From Candidatus Gallimonas intestinigallinarum (GTDB taxonomy: Bacteria > Bacillota_A > Clostridia > Christensenellales > Borkfalkiaceae), in NCBI GenBank assembly GCA_019116405.1, contig DXBS01000098.1, positions 1 through 33,213 on the forward strand: a stretch of 33,213 nucleotides of DNA, given 5' to 3'. The position numbers and the translations under genes are program-made. The notes below the pieces were generated by a model. The model saw only the letters and a program-made list of their open reading frames with translations, was not told where the DNA came from and made no database searches. Positions 24,361 through 33,207 of this stretch are shown in pieces; position 1 is the first letter of the stretch; the number at the start of each line of letters is the position of its first letter.

Positions 24361-25470
24361 ATGAGAATTGTCATGATCGGGCACAAATATGTTCCGTCGC
24401 GTGAGGGCGGCGTGGAGATCGTGGTGGAGGAGCTTGCGACCCGTATGGCGGCGCAGGGGCACGAAGTCACGCTCTTCAACCGCAAGCGCAAGGAATATCC
24501 GCCCATCACCGAATATAAGGGCTGCAAGGTCGAAAATATCTTCACCGTCAACAAGCGCGCGCTGGACGCCATCGTCTATGCCTTCTTTGCGACGCTCAGG
24601 GCGCGGAAGATGCTCAAAAAAAAGCAGGTGGATATCGTCCACTATCACGCCGAAGGCCCATGCTTCTTTTTAAATCTCTTGCCAAAACGCAAGAGACGCC
24701 CCGGGACGAAGATCGTTGTCACCATCCATGGTCTCGACTGGCAGCGCGGGAAGTGGGGCGGACTGGCAACCAGAATTCTTCGCATTGGTGAGCGCAAGGC
24801 GGTCAAGTACGCAGACGAGATCATCGTGCTCTCTCACAACAACAAGACGTACTTCCGCGAGACCTACCACCGCACGACCAAATATATCCCTAATGGGATC
24901 CAGACGCCCGAGCCGCGCGCGGCCGAGATCATCAAGCAAAAATATGGGCTGGAGATGAACAGTTATATCCTGTTTCTGGCGCGCATCGTACCGGAAAAGG
25001 GTTTGCAGTACCTCATTCCCGCGTGGAAGAAGGTAGTAGAGCAGACGAGAACGAACAAGAAACTGGTCATCGCGGGCGGACCATCTCACAGTGAGGAATA
25101 CTACAACGAGATCTGCGAGATGGTGAAGGGGGATGACAGTATCCTGATGACAGGCTTTGTGCAGGGTCAGGAGTTGCAGGAATTGTATTCCAACGCCTAT
25201 TTGTATGTGCTGCCGTCCGATATCGAGGGCATGCCGATGAGTCTTTTGGAGGCGCTCTCTTACGGCAACGTATGTCTTGTCTCGGACATTCCGGAGAATA
25301 CAGAGGTCATCAACGAGGATTGCTTTGTGTTCCGCAGAGGGGACGTGGACAGACTGCGCCATCAGATCAAGAAGATCATCAATCTGAATCTTTGCACGCA
25401 CTGCAATATGGTCATCCCCTACACCTGGCAGGACGTCGTCCGGCAAACTTTGGAGATCTATACGAGATAG
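24361..25470 (+). CDS. Glycosyltransferase family 4 protein
   Basis: Retaining GT-B glycosyltransferase, 369 aa, acting on the cytosolic face of the lipid-linked repeat unit. The N-terminal domain has GHKYVPSREGGVE and a GHEVTLFNR segment. The C-terminal donor domain shows FLARIVPEKGLQYLI, VIAGGPS and the EGMPMSLLEAL motif (Glu-x7-Glu). Linkage and sugars cannot be read. Unlike the genes on both sides it is GC-rich (39 of 60 at 24421-24480), close to the host core. It ends with TAG, with an in-frame TAA 8 codons on; the next ATG is 4 bases after the stop. Confidence 0.9.
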   Translation: MRIVMIGHKYVPSREGGVEIVVEELATRMAAQGHEVTLFNRKRKEYPPITEYKGCKVENIFTVNKRALDAIVYAFFATLRARKMLKKKQVDIVHYHAEGPCFFLNLLPKRKRRPGTKIVVTIHGLDWQRGKWGGLATRILRIGERKAVKYADEIIVLSHNNKTYFRETYHRTTKYIPNGIQTPEPRAAEIIKQKYGLEMNSYILFLARIVPEKGLQYLIPAWKKVVEQTRTNKKLVIAGGPSHSEEYYNEICEMVKGDDSILMTGFVQGQELQELYSNAYLYVLPSDIEGMPMSLLEALSYGNVCLVSDIPENTEVINEDCFVFRRGDVDRLRHQIKKIINLNLCTHCNMVIPYTWQDVVRQTLEIYTR

Positions 25471-25474
25471 CGAG

Positions 25475-26635
25475 ATGAAAATTCTGCTTGTCAATAAGTT
25501 TCTATATCCCAAGGGAGGATCTGAAACCTATGTTTTTGAGGTCGGAAAAGAACTCGAAAGCAGAGGTCATTCCGTTTCTTATTTTGGGCAAGAGAATGCG
25601 AACAATGTAGTGGGAAATGCCTCAAATTTGCTCGTCAGTGCGAGAACTCTTAATCCGTTCAAATTGATTTATTCCCGCGAAGCATATAACAAGTTCCATA
25701 AATTATTAGTAAGCGAAAAACCGGATGTTGTCCATCTTAATAATATTAATTTTCAGTTGACGCCATCTATTATTTATGCAGCTCGAAAAATGCAGGTGCC
25801 AGTTGTATGGACGATCCATGACCCTCAGCTTGTATGTCCCAACCATCGACTCTTTATTGAACACGACATGAAGGTATGTACGCAATGTGTCGATGGGGAT
25901 GTTTGTGGCTGTATCAAAAATAAATGTTTTGATAACTCTTGGATTAAGAGCTTGATCGGATATTTAGAGGCAAAAAAGTATTATCGTTCTGATATTTATG
26001 ATTATGTAAATAAATTTATTTGTCCGTCTCGGTTTATGGCGGATATGTTGATGCATCGTTTTACCGCTGAGAAAATTCAGGTGCTTTCCAACTATTGCAA
26101 ATTTCAAAAGTGCACGCAAATTGAAAAAGAGGATTATATCCTGTACTATGGCCGAATCAGCGAAGAAAAGGGCATTAAAACACTTTTGAAAGCTGTCCCT
26201 TCAGATATAAAGTTAGTCATTGCGGGGAAAGGACCATTGGCAAGTATTTTACAGGATTTGCCTCCCAATGTCAGTTATGTTGGGTTCCAATCGGGAGAAG
26301 AACTAAAAAAGCTTATCCAAAAGGCTAAGTTCAGCATCTATCCTTCTGAATGGTACGAAAATTGTCCGTTTTCGGTGATTGAATCCATTTCCTTTGGTAC
26401 ACCAGTGATTGGTGCGAAGATTGGCGGAATTCCCGAGCTGATTGAGGATGGTAAAACCGGACTCTTGTTTGAAGCGGGTAATGCAGATGACTTAAGAGAT
26501 AAAATTCAGTCGCTCTATTATGATGATAAGGAATTAACCGCCATGATTCAGAATGCAGAGGAAGTATCTTTTATGGATTTGAAAGCGTATTGTACGGAAC
26601 TACTTTCACTGTATCAAAGTGTAATAAAGCATTGA
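25475..26635 (+). CDS. Glycosyltransferase family 4 protein with Cys-rich segment
   Basis: GT-B glycosyltransferase of 386 aa. N-terminus LLVNKFLYPKGGSETYVFEV and C-terminal YYGRISEEKGIKTLLKAV, VIAGKGPL and EWYENCPFSVIESISFG with GGIPELIEDGKTGLL are typical. A Cys-rich stretch (VCTQCVDGDVCGCIKNKC, about 130-147) sits in the N-terminal domain after HDPQLVCPNH; similar segments occur in other GT4 enzymes and may bind metal. It is AT-rich and starts 4 bases after the previous stop, suggesting translational coupling. Confidence 0.92.
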   Translation: MKILLVNKFLYPKGGSETYVFEVGKELESRGHSVSYFGQENANNVVGNASNLLVSARTLNPFKLIYSREAYNKFHKLLVSEKPDVVHLNNINFQLTPSIIYAARKMQVPVVWTIHDPQLVCPNHRLFIEHDMKVCTQCVDGDVCGCIKNKCFDNSWIKSLIGYLEAKKYYRSDIYDYVNKFICPSRFMADMLMHRFTAEKIQVLSNYCKFQKCTQIEKEDYILYYGRISEEKGIKTLLKAVPSDIKLVIAGKGPLASILQDLPPNVSYVGFQSGEELKKLIQKAKFSIYPSEWYENCPFSVIESISFGTPVIGAKIGGIPELIEDGKTGLLFEAGNADDLRDKIQSLYYDDKELTAMIQNAEEVSFMDLKAYCTELLSLYQSVIKH

Positions 26636-26644
26636 GGATATGAA

Positions 26645-27352
26645 ATGAGAAAGTTGATCAATAAAGTGATTTCTAAAATCAAGGGCGAGTCTTATGAGAT
26701 TGATAAGGATATTCCGGGATCATATCTGTTTTGTCTATGCTTTTCCAAAGCAGGACAGTTGATCAGAGGATTCTTTGTTCGGCAGCACTTTATGCGCAAG
26801 CATAAGGGAAAACGAGTATTTGTCGGGAAACATGTCAAGATTAAGTGCAAGAAAAAGATTGCCTGTGGCAGAGGTGTAACGATTAGTGATGGTACTTATA
26901 TCGACGCACTTTCCCGCGGGGGCATTGAACTTGGCAACAACGTGTCGCTCGGCAGAAACTGTATCATTGAGTGTACAGGGGTGATTCGTGAACTTGGCGA
27001 AAAACTGGTGATCGAAGACGGTGTAGGAATTGCTGCGAATGCCTTTATTGCGGTACGCGGAAATGTACATATCGGTAAAAATTGCATATTTGGTCCCAAT
27101 GTTCGTATTCATGCGGAAAACCATAATTTTTCAGACCATGAAAAGCCGATTCGCTTGCAGGGAGCAACGCGAAAAGGCGTTTGGATCGGGGAAGATTGCT
27201 GGATCGGTTCGGGTGTGACAATTTTGGATGGTGTCACAATCGGGAATCATTGCGTCGTTGCCGCGGGAGCGGTTGTCAATCGGGATGTACCAGACTATGC
27301 GATCGTTGGCGGAGTTCCTGCGAAAGTCTTAAAGATGAGAAACGAGGATTGA
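26645..27352 (+). CDS. Hexapeptide-repeat acyltransferase
   Basis: Second left-handed beta-helix acyltransferase of the locus, 235 aa, probably O-acetylating the polysaccharide. The N-terminal 60 residues include a hydrophobic stretch (YLFCLCFSKAGQLIRGFF). Hexapeptide rungs follow, with VRIHAENHNFSD carrying the likely catalytic His and GEDCWIGSGVTILDGVTIG near the end. GAGGA (26634-26638) is 6 bases before the ATG. The gene ends with TGA, 2 bases before the radical SAM gene start. Confidence 0.92.
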   Translation: MRKLINKVISKIKGESYEIDKDIPGSYLFCLCFSKAGQLIRGFFVRQHFMRKHKGKRVFVGKHVKIKCKKKIACGRGVTISDGTYIDALSRGGIELGNNVSLGRNCIIECTGVIRELGEKLVIEDGVGIAANAFIAVRGNVHIGKNCIFGPNVRIHAENHNFSDHEKPIRLQGATRKGVWIGEDCWIGSGVTILDGVTIGNHCVVAAGAVVNRDVPDYAIVGGVPAKVLKMRNED

Positions 27353-27354
27353 AT

Positions 27355-28527
27355 ATGGCAGAAAAGAAATTGAACGGAACGGTGATCGTGACCTATCGCT
27401 GCAATGCGCGCTGCACGATGTGCAACCGCTATAAGGCGCCGTCCCGGCCCGAAGAGGAGTTGTCCATTGAGACCATCAAAAAGCTCCCGAAAATGTACTT
27501 CACAAATATCACAGGCGGCGAGCCCTTCATCCGGCAGGATCTCAAGGCTATCGTGCGCGAACTGTACAAAAAGAGCGATCGTATCGTCATCTCCACGAAC
27601 GGATTCTTTACAGACCGCATCCTCGATCTGTGCAAGGAGTTCCCGCAGATCGGCATCCGCATTTCCATCGAGGGATTGGAGAAGACCAACAACGAGATCA
27701 GAGGCCTGCAGGACGGCTTTAACCGCGGCTATACGACGCTCAAAAAATTGGTGGAGATGGGCATGAAGGATGTCGGCTTCGGCATGACCGTGCAGGACAA
27801 AAATGCACCCGATCTGGTGCCGCTGTACCTTCTGTCCAATCAGATGCACATGGAGTTCGCAACGGCGTCTCTGCACAACAGCTTCTACTTTGTGGAGGCA
27901 AAGAATATCATTCACGACCGCCCGATGGTAGCGCAGAATTTTGAAAATCTCATCAACGAGCTGTTGAACTCTAACAGTCCGAAGAAGTGGTTCCGCGCGT
28001 ACTTCAATCACGGTCTCATCAATTATATCTACGGGCAGAAGCGTCTTTTGCCCTGCGACATGAGCTTTGACACCTTCTTTATCGATCCCTACGGTGATGT
28101 GATGCCGTGCAACGGGACGAAGGATAAGGAGGCCATGGGAAACCTGAACACGCAGACGTGGGAGGAACTCTGGAACAGTCCCGAGGCAGAGAGTGTGCGC
28201 AAAAAGGTGCGCTGCTGTGATCGCAATTGCTGGATGATCGGCTCCGTATCCCCTGCGATGCATAAGTATATCTGGAAGCCGACCTGGTGGGTCATCCGCC
28301 ACAAGTTTTTCCGGTTTTTCAAAAAGAAGAAGTACAGCATGTACGAACTCAAGATCGTGCGCGATTACCGCGACGGCAAAGTGACCAAGGAGGAATTGGA
28401 TAAGCTCTCAACGTGCGATCTGAACGCCGTCATCAATGACGGGCTTTCCGAGGCGTCCAAGGAACAGCTTGCCACCAAGTCCGGCGAGGAGATCGTAGAC
28501 GCGGATATAAAGGGCCAGTTGGGGTAA
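27355..28527 (+). CDS. Radical SAM/SPASM-domain protein
   Basis: Predicted S-adenosylmethionine radical enzyme, 390 aa. The cluster motif is CNARCTMC (CxxxCxxC, near residues 15-22), followed by the SAM-binding GGEPF and STNGF. A C-terminal SPASM-like region (PCDMSFDTFFIDPYGDVMPC, then GNLNTQTWEELWN and CCDRNCW) would hold extra Fe-S clusters. The substrate is unknown; position among glycosyltransferases suggests a sugar, lipid carrier or surface peptide. The ATG at 27355 follows GAGGA (27344-27348); a longer frame into the upstream gene is not used. Composition is GC-rich. The basic, aromatic segment around WKPTWWVIRHKFFRFFKKKK may associate with the membrane. Confidence 0.9.
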   Translation: MAEKKLNGTVIVTYRCNARCTMCNRYKAPSRPEEELSIETIKKLPKMYFTNITGGEPFIRQDLKAIVRELYKKSDRIVISTNGFFTDRILDLCKEFPQIGIRISIEGLEKTNNEIRGLQDGFNRGYTTLKKLVEMGMKDVGFGMTVQDKNAPDLVPLYLLSNQMHMEFATASLHNSFYFVEAKNIIHDRPMVAQNFENLINELLNSNSPKKWFRAYFNHGLINYIYGQKRLLPCDMSFDTFFIDPYGDVMPCNGTKDKEAMGNLNTQTWEELWNSPEAESVRKKVRCCDRNCWMIGSVSPAMHKYIWKPTWWVIRHKFFRFFKKKKYSMYELKIVRDYRDGKVTKEELDKLSTCDLNAVINDGLSEASKEQLATKSGEEIVDADIKGQLG

Positions 28528-28534
28528 AAAGGGA

Positions 28535-29734
28535 ATGAAAATCCTCTACATAGCGTATTCCTGTAATCCATATGCGGGGAGTGAGGATAAAATAGGTTGG
28601 AATATCCCGTATGCGGCCTCAAAGTGTCATGAAGTTTGGGTCATTACCAAGGAAGAGCAGCGGGAGCCGGTGGAAAGGTTCCTGCGAGAAAATCCAACAG
28701 AAAATCTTCGCTTTTCCTTTGTGGATATTCCCGGTTATTGCAAGAAACTGTTTAAAGCTTTTTTATATTCCGGGCGTTTGAACGCTTGGCACAAGAGGGC
28801 ATATCCGGTTGCCAAACAAATTTGTGCAGAAAACGGCATCGATGTAATTCACCAAATTACGCCGATAGAGTTCAGGGCAATTGGCCTGTACAAGAAGATC
28901 AAAAACGTCAAATTTATCTGCGGCCCGCTTGGTGGCGGGGAGTATATTCCCAAGGGCTTGCGGTCATATGCCAAAGGACATATGGCAATAGAGCGGATCC
29001 GCGCTGCCATGAATGTAGTCGCCAAATGGAAGCTCGCGCTCAATAGCAGGCTCAAAAAGTGCGACGCCGTAATGTATGCCAATTATGAGACTAAAAATTA
29101 TCTCAAAAGGGTAGCAGGAAAGAATGCAGACGGAAAAGTTGTTACAGAGATCGGCGTCAGTCCGGAGGATCTGATCAAGCGCTCGGAAAGACAGCAAAAG
29201 GATAAAATAGTTTTCCTCTCGGCTGGACGCTTGGTATATCGTAAGGGATATGACTTTCTTTTAGATGCTTTGGAACAATTCCCGGACAATGCAAGGTATG
29301 AACTTCGGATCGTGGGGGGGGGTCAGGATTATGAGCATCTGAATCAAAGGATCGCCGCTTCACAAAAATTGAAGCGACACGTTGTTCTTACCGGGAAGAT
29401 TCCCTTCACCGAGATGCAGAAAGAATACTTGGCTGCTGACGCGTTCGTTATGCCGAGTATACGGGAGACGACGGGTTCAGTCATCTTAGAGGCGTTCAGT
29501 TATGGACTACCCGTAATCACCAGCAATCACTTCGGGGGAGCTTTCATCGTCAATGAACAAACCGGTTGGCTGTATAACGGCAAGACGAAGCAGGAGTTTA
29601 TCGACGGGTTGGCGCAGTTGCTGTTGGAATGCATTTCTGATCCTGAAGAGGTGATGCGTCGGGGAAAGAACGCCGGAACTGCAGCTGAGCAGTATTTGTG
29701 GACTCACAAAGTGGACGGATACAATTCTCTCTAA
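28535..29734 (+). CDS. Glycosyltransferase family 4 protein with G9 tract
   Basis: GT-B glycosyltransferase of 399 aa. The N-terminus is ILYIAYSCNPYAGSEDKIGWN, a form seen in a GT4 subgroup. The donor domain has FLSAGRLVYRKGYDFLLDAL, YELRIVGGGQDYEHL and SIRETTGSVILEAFSYG (Glu-x7-Glu), then NEQTGWLYNG. The VGGG part of the donor site is encoded by a G9 tract (29314-29322). AAAAAGGGA (28526-28534) directly precedes the ATG. Mixed GC content. Confidence 0.92.
   Translation: MKILYIAYSCNPYAGSEDKIGWNIPYAASKCHEVWVITKEEQREPVERFLRENPTENLRFSFVDIPGYCKKLFKAFLYSGRLNAWHKRAYPVAKQICAENGIDVIHQITPIEFRAIGLYKKIKNVKFICGPLGGGEYIPKGLRSYAKGHMAIERIRAAMNVVAKWKLALNSRLKKCDAVMYANYETKNYLKRVAGKNADGKVVTEIGVSPEDLIKRSERQQKDKIVFLSAGRLVYRKGYDFLLDALEQFPDNARYELRIVGGGQDYEHLNQRIAASQKLKRHVVLTGKIPFTEMQKEYLAADAFVMPSIRETTGSVILEAFSYGLPVITSNHFGGAFIVNEQTGWLYNGKTKQEFIDGLAQLLLECISDPEEVMRRGKNAGTAAEQYLWTHKVDGYNSL
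29314..29322 (+). repeat. G9 tract inside a GT4 glycosyltransferase gene
   Basis: Nine consecutive G bases span the Val-Gly-Gly-Gly codons of a conserved donor-site strand. The present length keeps the gene open. Confidence 0.9.
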
Positions 29735-29769
29735 AATAAAATTTCTTGAGACAATCAGAGGAGAAACCT

Positions 29770-30876
29770 TTGAAAGTAGCAGTCATTACAAGACACGCAA
29801 TTACAAATTATGGTTCGCTATTACAGGCAATCGCAACACAACAGCTTGTTGAGAGCCTGGGGTATGCGTGTGAGGTCATTGATTATATTCGCGAGGATGA
29901 GACCTATCAGAATCAGGAGCGCACTTTGCTAAAGTGCAAGCCTGCATTTAACGGGAATGCCCTCAAACGAGCGATGTATCTTGCGTTGCGGCAACATGCT
30001 TCAGTAAAATCTGGGGAAAAATTTGAAACCATGCGGAAGAAATATTTGCACCTTACGCGGTGGTATTCAAATTTATCTCAGCTGGAACAGGATAAACCGC
30101 AGGCAGATGTCTATATGACAGGAAGCGATCAGGTGTGGGGGCCGGTCATGGACGGTACCTATGACAGTGCATATTGTTTGTCTTTTACCAATGATTGTGA
30201 CCGACGTGTTGCATTTGCTGCAAGTTTCGGCAGAACGGAATTTACAGAAACAATAGAGGCGTATTACAAGAAGTGGCTTTCCCGATATCATGCAATTTCT
30301 GTTCGTGAGGACAGCGCGGTTCAGCTCTTGGCGACGTGGGGCATCCAAGCGCAGCAGGTCGTAGATCCGACGCTTGTATTGGATCATACATATTGGGATA
30401 CATTGGCTTTACCGATCAAAGAGCAGAAATATATTCTGATCTACCAAATCGGACACAACAAAAAGATGGACGCATACGCCAAGGCGGTCGCAAAAAGAGC
30501 AGGACTTCCGCTCGTTCGTGTATCGGCATCCTTCCATCAATGCGTGCGCGGTGGCAAATTTAAGTTTTGCCCCGATATTGGCGAGTTCTTGTCCTATATC
30601 AAAAATGCGCAATGCTTAATCACGGATTCCTTCCACGGCACGGCGTTTGCGCTCAACTTTAATACGCCTTTCGTCGAAGTCCTCCCCGGTGAGACGAGTA
30701 CGCGCAACATGAGCATCCTTCGCCTGACGGGCTTGACCGATCGCATTCTGAAGGATGAAAATGATGTCGACCTCGCTTTCAAACCAATTGATTTTACACA
30801 TGCCAATGAAGTTTTGTCAGAAAAGAGAAAGGAATCGCTCTCCATTCTCAAGGATATGCTCGGAGAAGCAAAATGA
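29770..30876 (+). CDS. Polysaccharide pyruvyl transferase family protein
   Basis: Enzyme of the CsaB/WcaK family, 368 aa, expected to add a pyruvate ketal from phosphoenolpyruvate to a sugar, giving the polymer a negative charge. Family features are ITNYGSLLQAIATQQ at the N-terminus, DVYMTGSDQVWGP, AFAASFGR, SVREDSAVQLL, VDPTLVLD and LITDSFHGTAFALNF near the C-terminus. The start is TTG at 29770 because AGAGGAG (29757-29763) is 6 bases upstream and the N-terminus then fits the family. A TTG at 29746 is not supported. It overlaps the next gene by ATGA. Confidence 0.92.
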   Translation: MKVAVITRHAITNYGSLLQAIATQQLVESLGYACEVIDYIREDETYQNQERTLLKCKPAFNGNALKRAMYLALRQHASVKSGEKFETMRKKYLHLTRWYSNLSQLEQDKPQADVYMTGSDQVWGPVMDGTYDSAYCLSFTNDCDRRVAFAASFGRTEFTETIEAYYKKWLSRYHAISVREDSAVQLLATWGIQAQQVVDPTLVLDHTYWDTLALPIKEQKYILIYQIGHNKKMDAYAKAVAKRAGLPLVRVSASFHQCVRGGKFKFCPDIGEFLSYIKNAQCLITDSFHGTAFALNFNTPFVEVLPGETSTRNMSILRLTGLTDRILKDENDVDLAFKPIDFTHANEVLSEKRKESLSILKDMLGEAK

Positions 30877-31988
30877 ACACAGTTTGTCAACTCGATCAAT
30901 GTACGGGCTGTATGGCCTGCATTGAAGTCTGTCCTAAAGATGCGATTGCCATAAAGGATAGTTTGAATGCCTACAATGCGGAAATCGATTCCACCAAGTG
31001 TATCGGCTGCAACCTATGCCATAAGATCTGCCAGAACAATCGTGATATAGAATTTGTTACGCCCATTCAATGGCATCAGGGCTGGGCGGAGGACGTTGCG
31101 GTGCGCGAAGGCGGATCATCCGGCGGAGCAGCATCGGCACTCATGCGTGCTTTTGTCAAGAACTGCGGATATGTGTGCAGCTGCCTGTTTCAGGACGGCG
31201 AGTTTGTGTTTGAAACAACAAATGAGCTTTCGGAACTAAGTAAGTTTACTGGTTCGAAATATGTCAAGAGTAGTCCGCAGGGCGCATATAAACAGGTCAA
31301 AGAACTTCTTCAAAAGGGCGAAAAAGTGCTGTTTATCGGCTTGCCCTGTCAGGTCGCTGCGCTGAAACTTTTTGTTGGTGAAAAATTGCAGGAAAACCTG
31401 TACACAGCCGATCTGATCTGCCATGGAACGCCCTCCCCGAAACTTTTGGGACTGTTTCTAAAGCAGTATGGCTATGCCATGAAAGATCTGAAGGATATCA
31501 AATTCCGCATCAAAGGAAAATTTCAGGTGCGCGAAGGGTACAAGGGCATTACGACGACCGGCGTAACGGACAGCTACCTGATTTCGTTTTTGAATGGAAT
31601 CTGCTATACGGAGAACTGCTATAGCTGCAAATATGCGCGGTTGGAACGGGTTTCCGATATCACGTTGGGCGATTCGTGGGGTACGCAGCTTGCCGAGGAT
31701 GAAATACGGAAGGGGATTTCGCTACTGCTGTGCCAGACAGAGAAAGGGGAACGATTGTTGTGCGAGGCCGGCTTAAAGCTGGTGAAGGTCGATCTGGACA
31801 GAGCCATTGCACGAAACGCTCAGTTGAAAGCGCCGATGCAGAGACCTGTTGCGAGAGCTGATTTCTTCCAAAAGATCAGTAGCGGAAAAAAATACAACAA
31901 AGTTATTTTCAAACTCTACCCCAAACAGAGCATGAAGCAATGGGTCAAGGGCATCTTGATCAAAGCGCATCTCTATGGGGGGTGGTAA
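30873..31988 (+). CDS. FrhB-like iron-sulfur protein (coenzyme F420 hydrogenase/dehydrogenase beta family)
   Basis: Protein of 371 aa with an N-terminal two-cluster ferredoxin domain (CTGCMACIEVCP and CIGCNLCHKICQ) fused to an FrhB-type flavin/Fe-S domain (SSGGAASALMRAF, FIGLPCQVAALKLF, DLICHGTPSPKLL, ENCYSCKYARLERVSDITLGDSWG). True F420 use is not implied. In polysaccharide clusters these proteins often sit beside pyruvyl transferases, as here with a 4-base overlap. Their reaction is not settled to my knowledge; a redox step on a sugar is inferred. Confidence 0.9.
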   Translation: MNTVCQLDQCTGCMACIEVCPKDAIAIKDSLNAYNAEIDSTKCIGCNLCHKICQNNRDIEFVTPIQWHQGWAEDVAVREGGSSGGAASALMRAFVKNCGYVCSCLFQDGEFVFETTNELSELSKFTGSKYVKSSPQGAYKQVKELLQKGEKVLFIGLPCQVAALKLFVGEKLQENLYTADLICHGTPSPKLLGLFLKQYGYAMKDLKDIKFRIKGKFQVREGYKGITTTGVTDSYLISFLNGICYTENCYSCKYARLERVSDITLGDSWGTQLAEDEIRKGISLLLCQTEKGERLLCEAGLKLVKVDLDRAIARNAQLKAPMQRPVARADFFQKISSGKKYNKVIFKLYPKQSMKQWVKGILIKAHLYGGW

Positions 31989-32031
31989 TGAGTTATAGTA
32001 CTGTGGTGATAGTTCAAAGGGAAGATAGAAT

Positions 32032-33207
32032 ATGAAGAAAAAGATATTGTTTGTTTTAAGATCACTGTATAATGGTGGAGCAGAAAAAAGCTTAGTAAAT
32101 CTTCTCAATGAATTACCGGAAGATAAATATGACATTGATTTGCTACTGTTTAGAAACGAAGGATTGTATTTACAGCAAGTTCCGAAGAATGTAAATATAA
32201 TCACTCCTCCGCATGATGAAGCGTCACTCTTTGCTTCTATAAAAAAACCTGGTAAATATTTTTTACTAAAAATATTTAGTACAATTATTTCGCGCCTAAT
32301 AAAGAAAAATACTCATTTGGCAGGGGGGTATCGCTGGAAATACTTTTATTCGAAAAGATTACATAATGTTTCTGATAAATATGATGTTGCTATTGGCTAC
32401 ACGATCGGAGAAGTGCTGTATTATATTGATGAAAAAGTCATCGCAAATAGAAAATTAGTTTGGGTGCATAATGATTATATCACAGCCGGGCATCCAGTTG
32501 CGTTTAATAAGCCGTATTTTAAAAACATGGATGCCATTGTCACGATATCTGATAAATGCGCTGATATTCTAAAAGAAGTTTTTCCTGAATTTTCTAATAA
32601 AATTTATAATATTCCAAATATTACTTCTTCAACGGTAATCAGGAAAAGAGCGGAGGAGTTTTTTCCGGAAGAATATCAATCCTTGAATTGTCCTTGCATA
32701 CTTTCTATCGGGAGACTTCATCCCCAAAAGGGATTCGATATGGCAATTTCAGCTGCCGCACAGCTGAAACGACAGGGCGTACGTTTCAAATGGTATGTGA
32801 TTGGCAATGGCACGTTGGAAAAATCACTCCGAAAACAGATCAAAAAAGAGAATGTTGAGGATTGTTTTATTCTATTGGGTGTACGTGAAAATCCTTATTC
32901 CTATATAAAGAACTGCGATTTTTTGGTACAATCTTCTCGATATGAAGGGAAGTCGGTTGTTTTGGACGAAGCGAAGATTTTATGTAAGCCAATTGTTGCC
33001 ACAGCATATCCGACGGTGAAAGATCAGGTCGAGGACGGGAAAGAGGGCCTTGTCGTAGAAATGTCACCCAATGGCATTGCGCAGGGTGTGAAGCAGATGA
33101 TTGAGAACGAGGTGCTTCGTAAAAATATTGAACAATATCTTTCTCATCATGAATACGGCAACCAGAATGAAGTACAGAAGTATATGGATTTGATTGATAA
33201 TGTTTGA
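32032..33207 (+). CDS. Glycosyltransferase family 4 protein
   Basis: GT-B glycosyltransferase of 391 aa. N-terminus ILFVLRSLYNGGAEKSLVNLLNEL is the acceptor-domain start. The donor domain shows LSIGRLHPQKGFDMAI, WYVIGNGTLEKSL and SSRYEGKSVVLDEAKILC (Glu-x7-Glu), with EDGKEGLVVEM near the end. It is the most AT-rich gene here (16 of 60 GC at 32341-32400), suggesting separate acquisition. AAAGGGA (32016-32022) is 9 bases before the ATG. It ends 6 bases before the right edge of the window. Confidence 0.92.
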   Translation: MKKKILFVLRSLYNGGAEKSLVNLLNELPEDKYDIDLLLFRNEGLYLQQVPKNVNIITPPHDEASLFASIKKPGKYFLLKIFSTIISRLIKKNTHLAGGYRWKYFYSKRLHNVSDKYDVAIGYTIGEVLYYIDEKVIANRKLVWVHNDYITAGHPVAFNKPYFKNMDAIVTISDKCADILKEVFPEFSNKIYNIPNITSSTVIRKRAEEFFPEEYQSLNCPCILSIGRLHPQKGFDMAISAAAQLKRQGVRFKWYVIGNGTLEKSLRKQIKKENVEDCFILLGVRENPYSYIKNCDFLVQSSRYEGKSVVLDEAKILCKPIVATAYPTVKDQVEDGKEGLVVEMSPNGIAQGVKQMIENEVLRKNIEQYLSHHEYGNQNEVQKYMDLIDNV

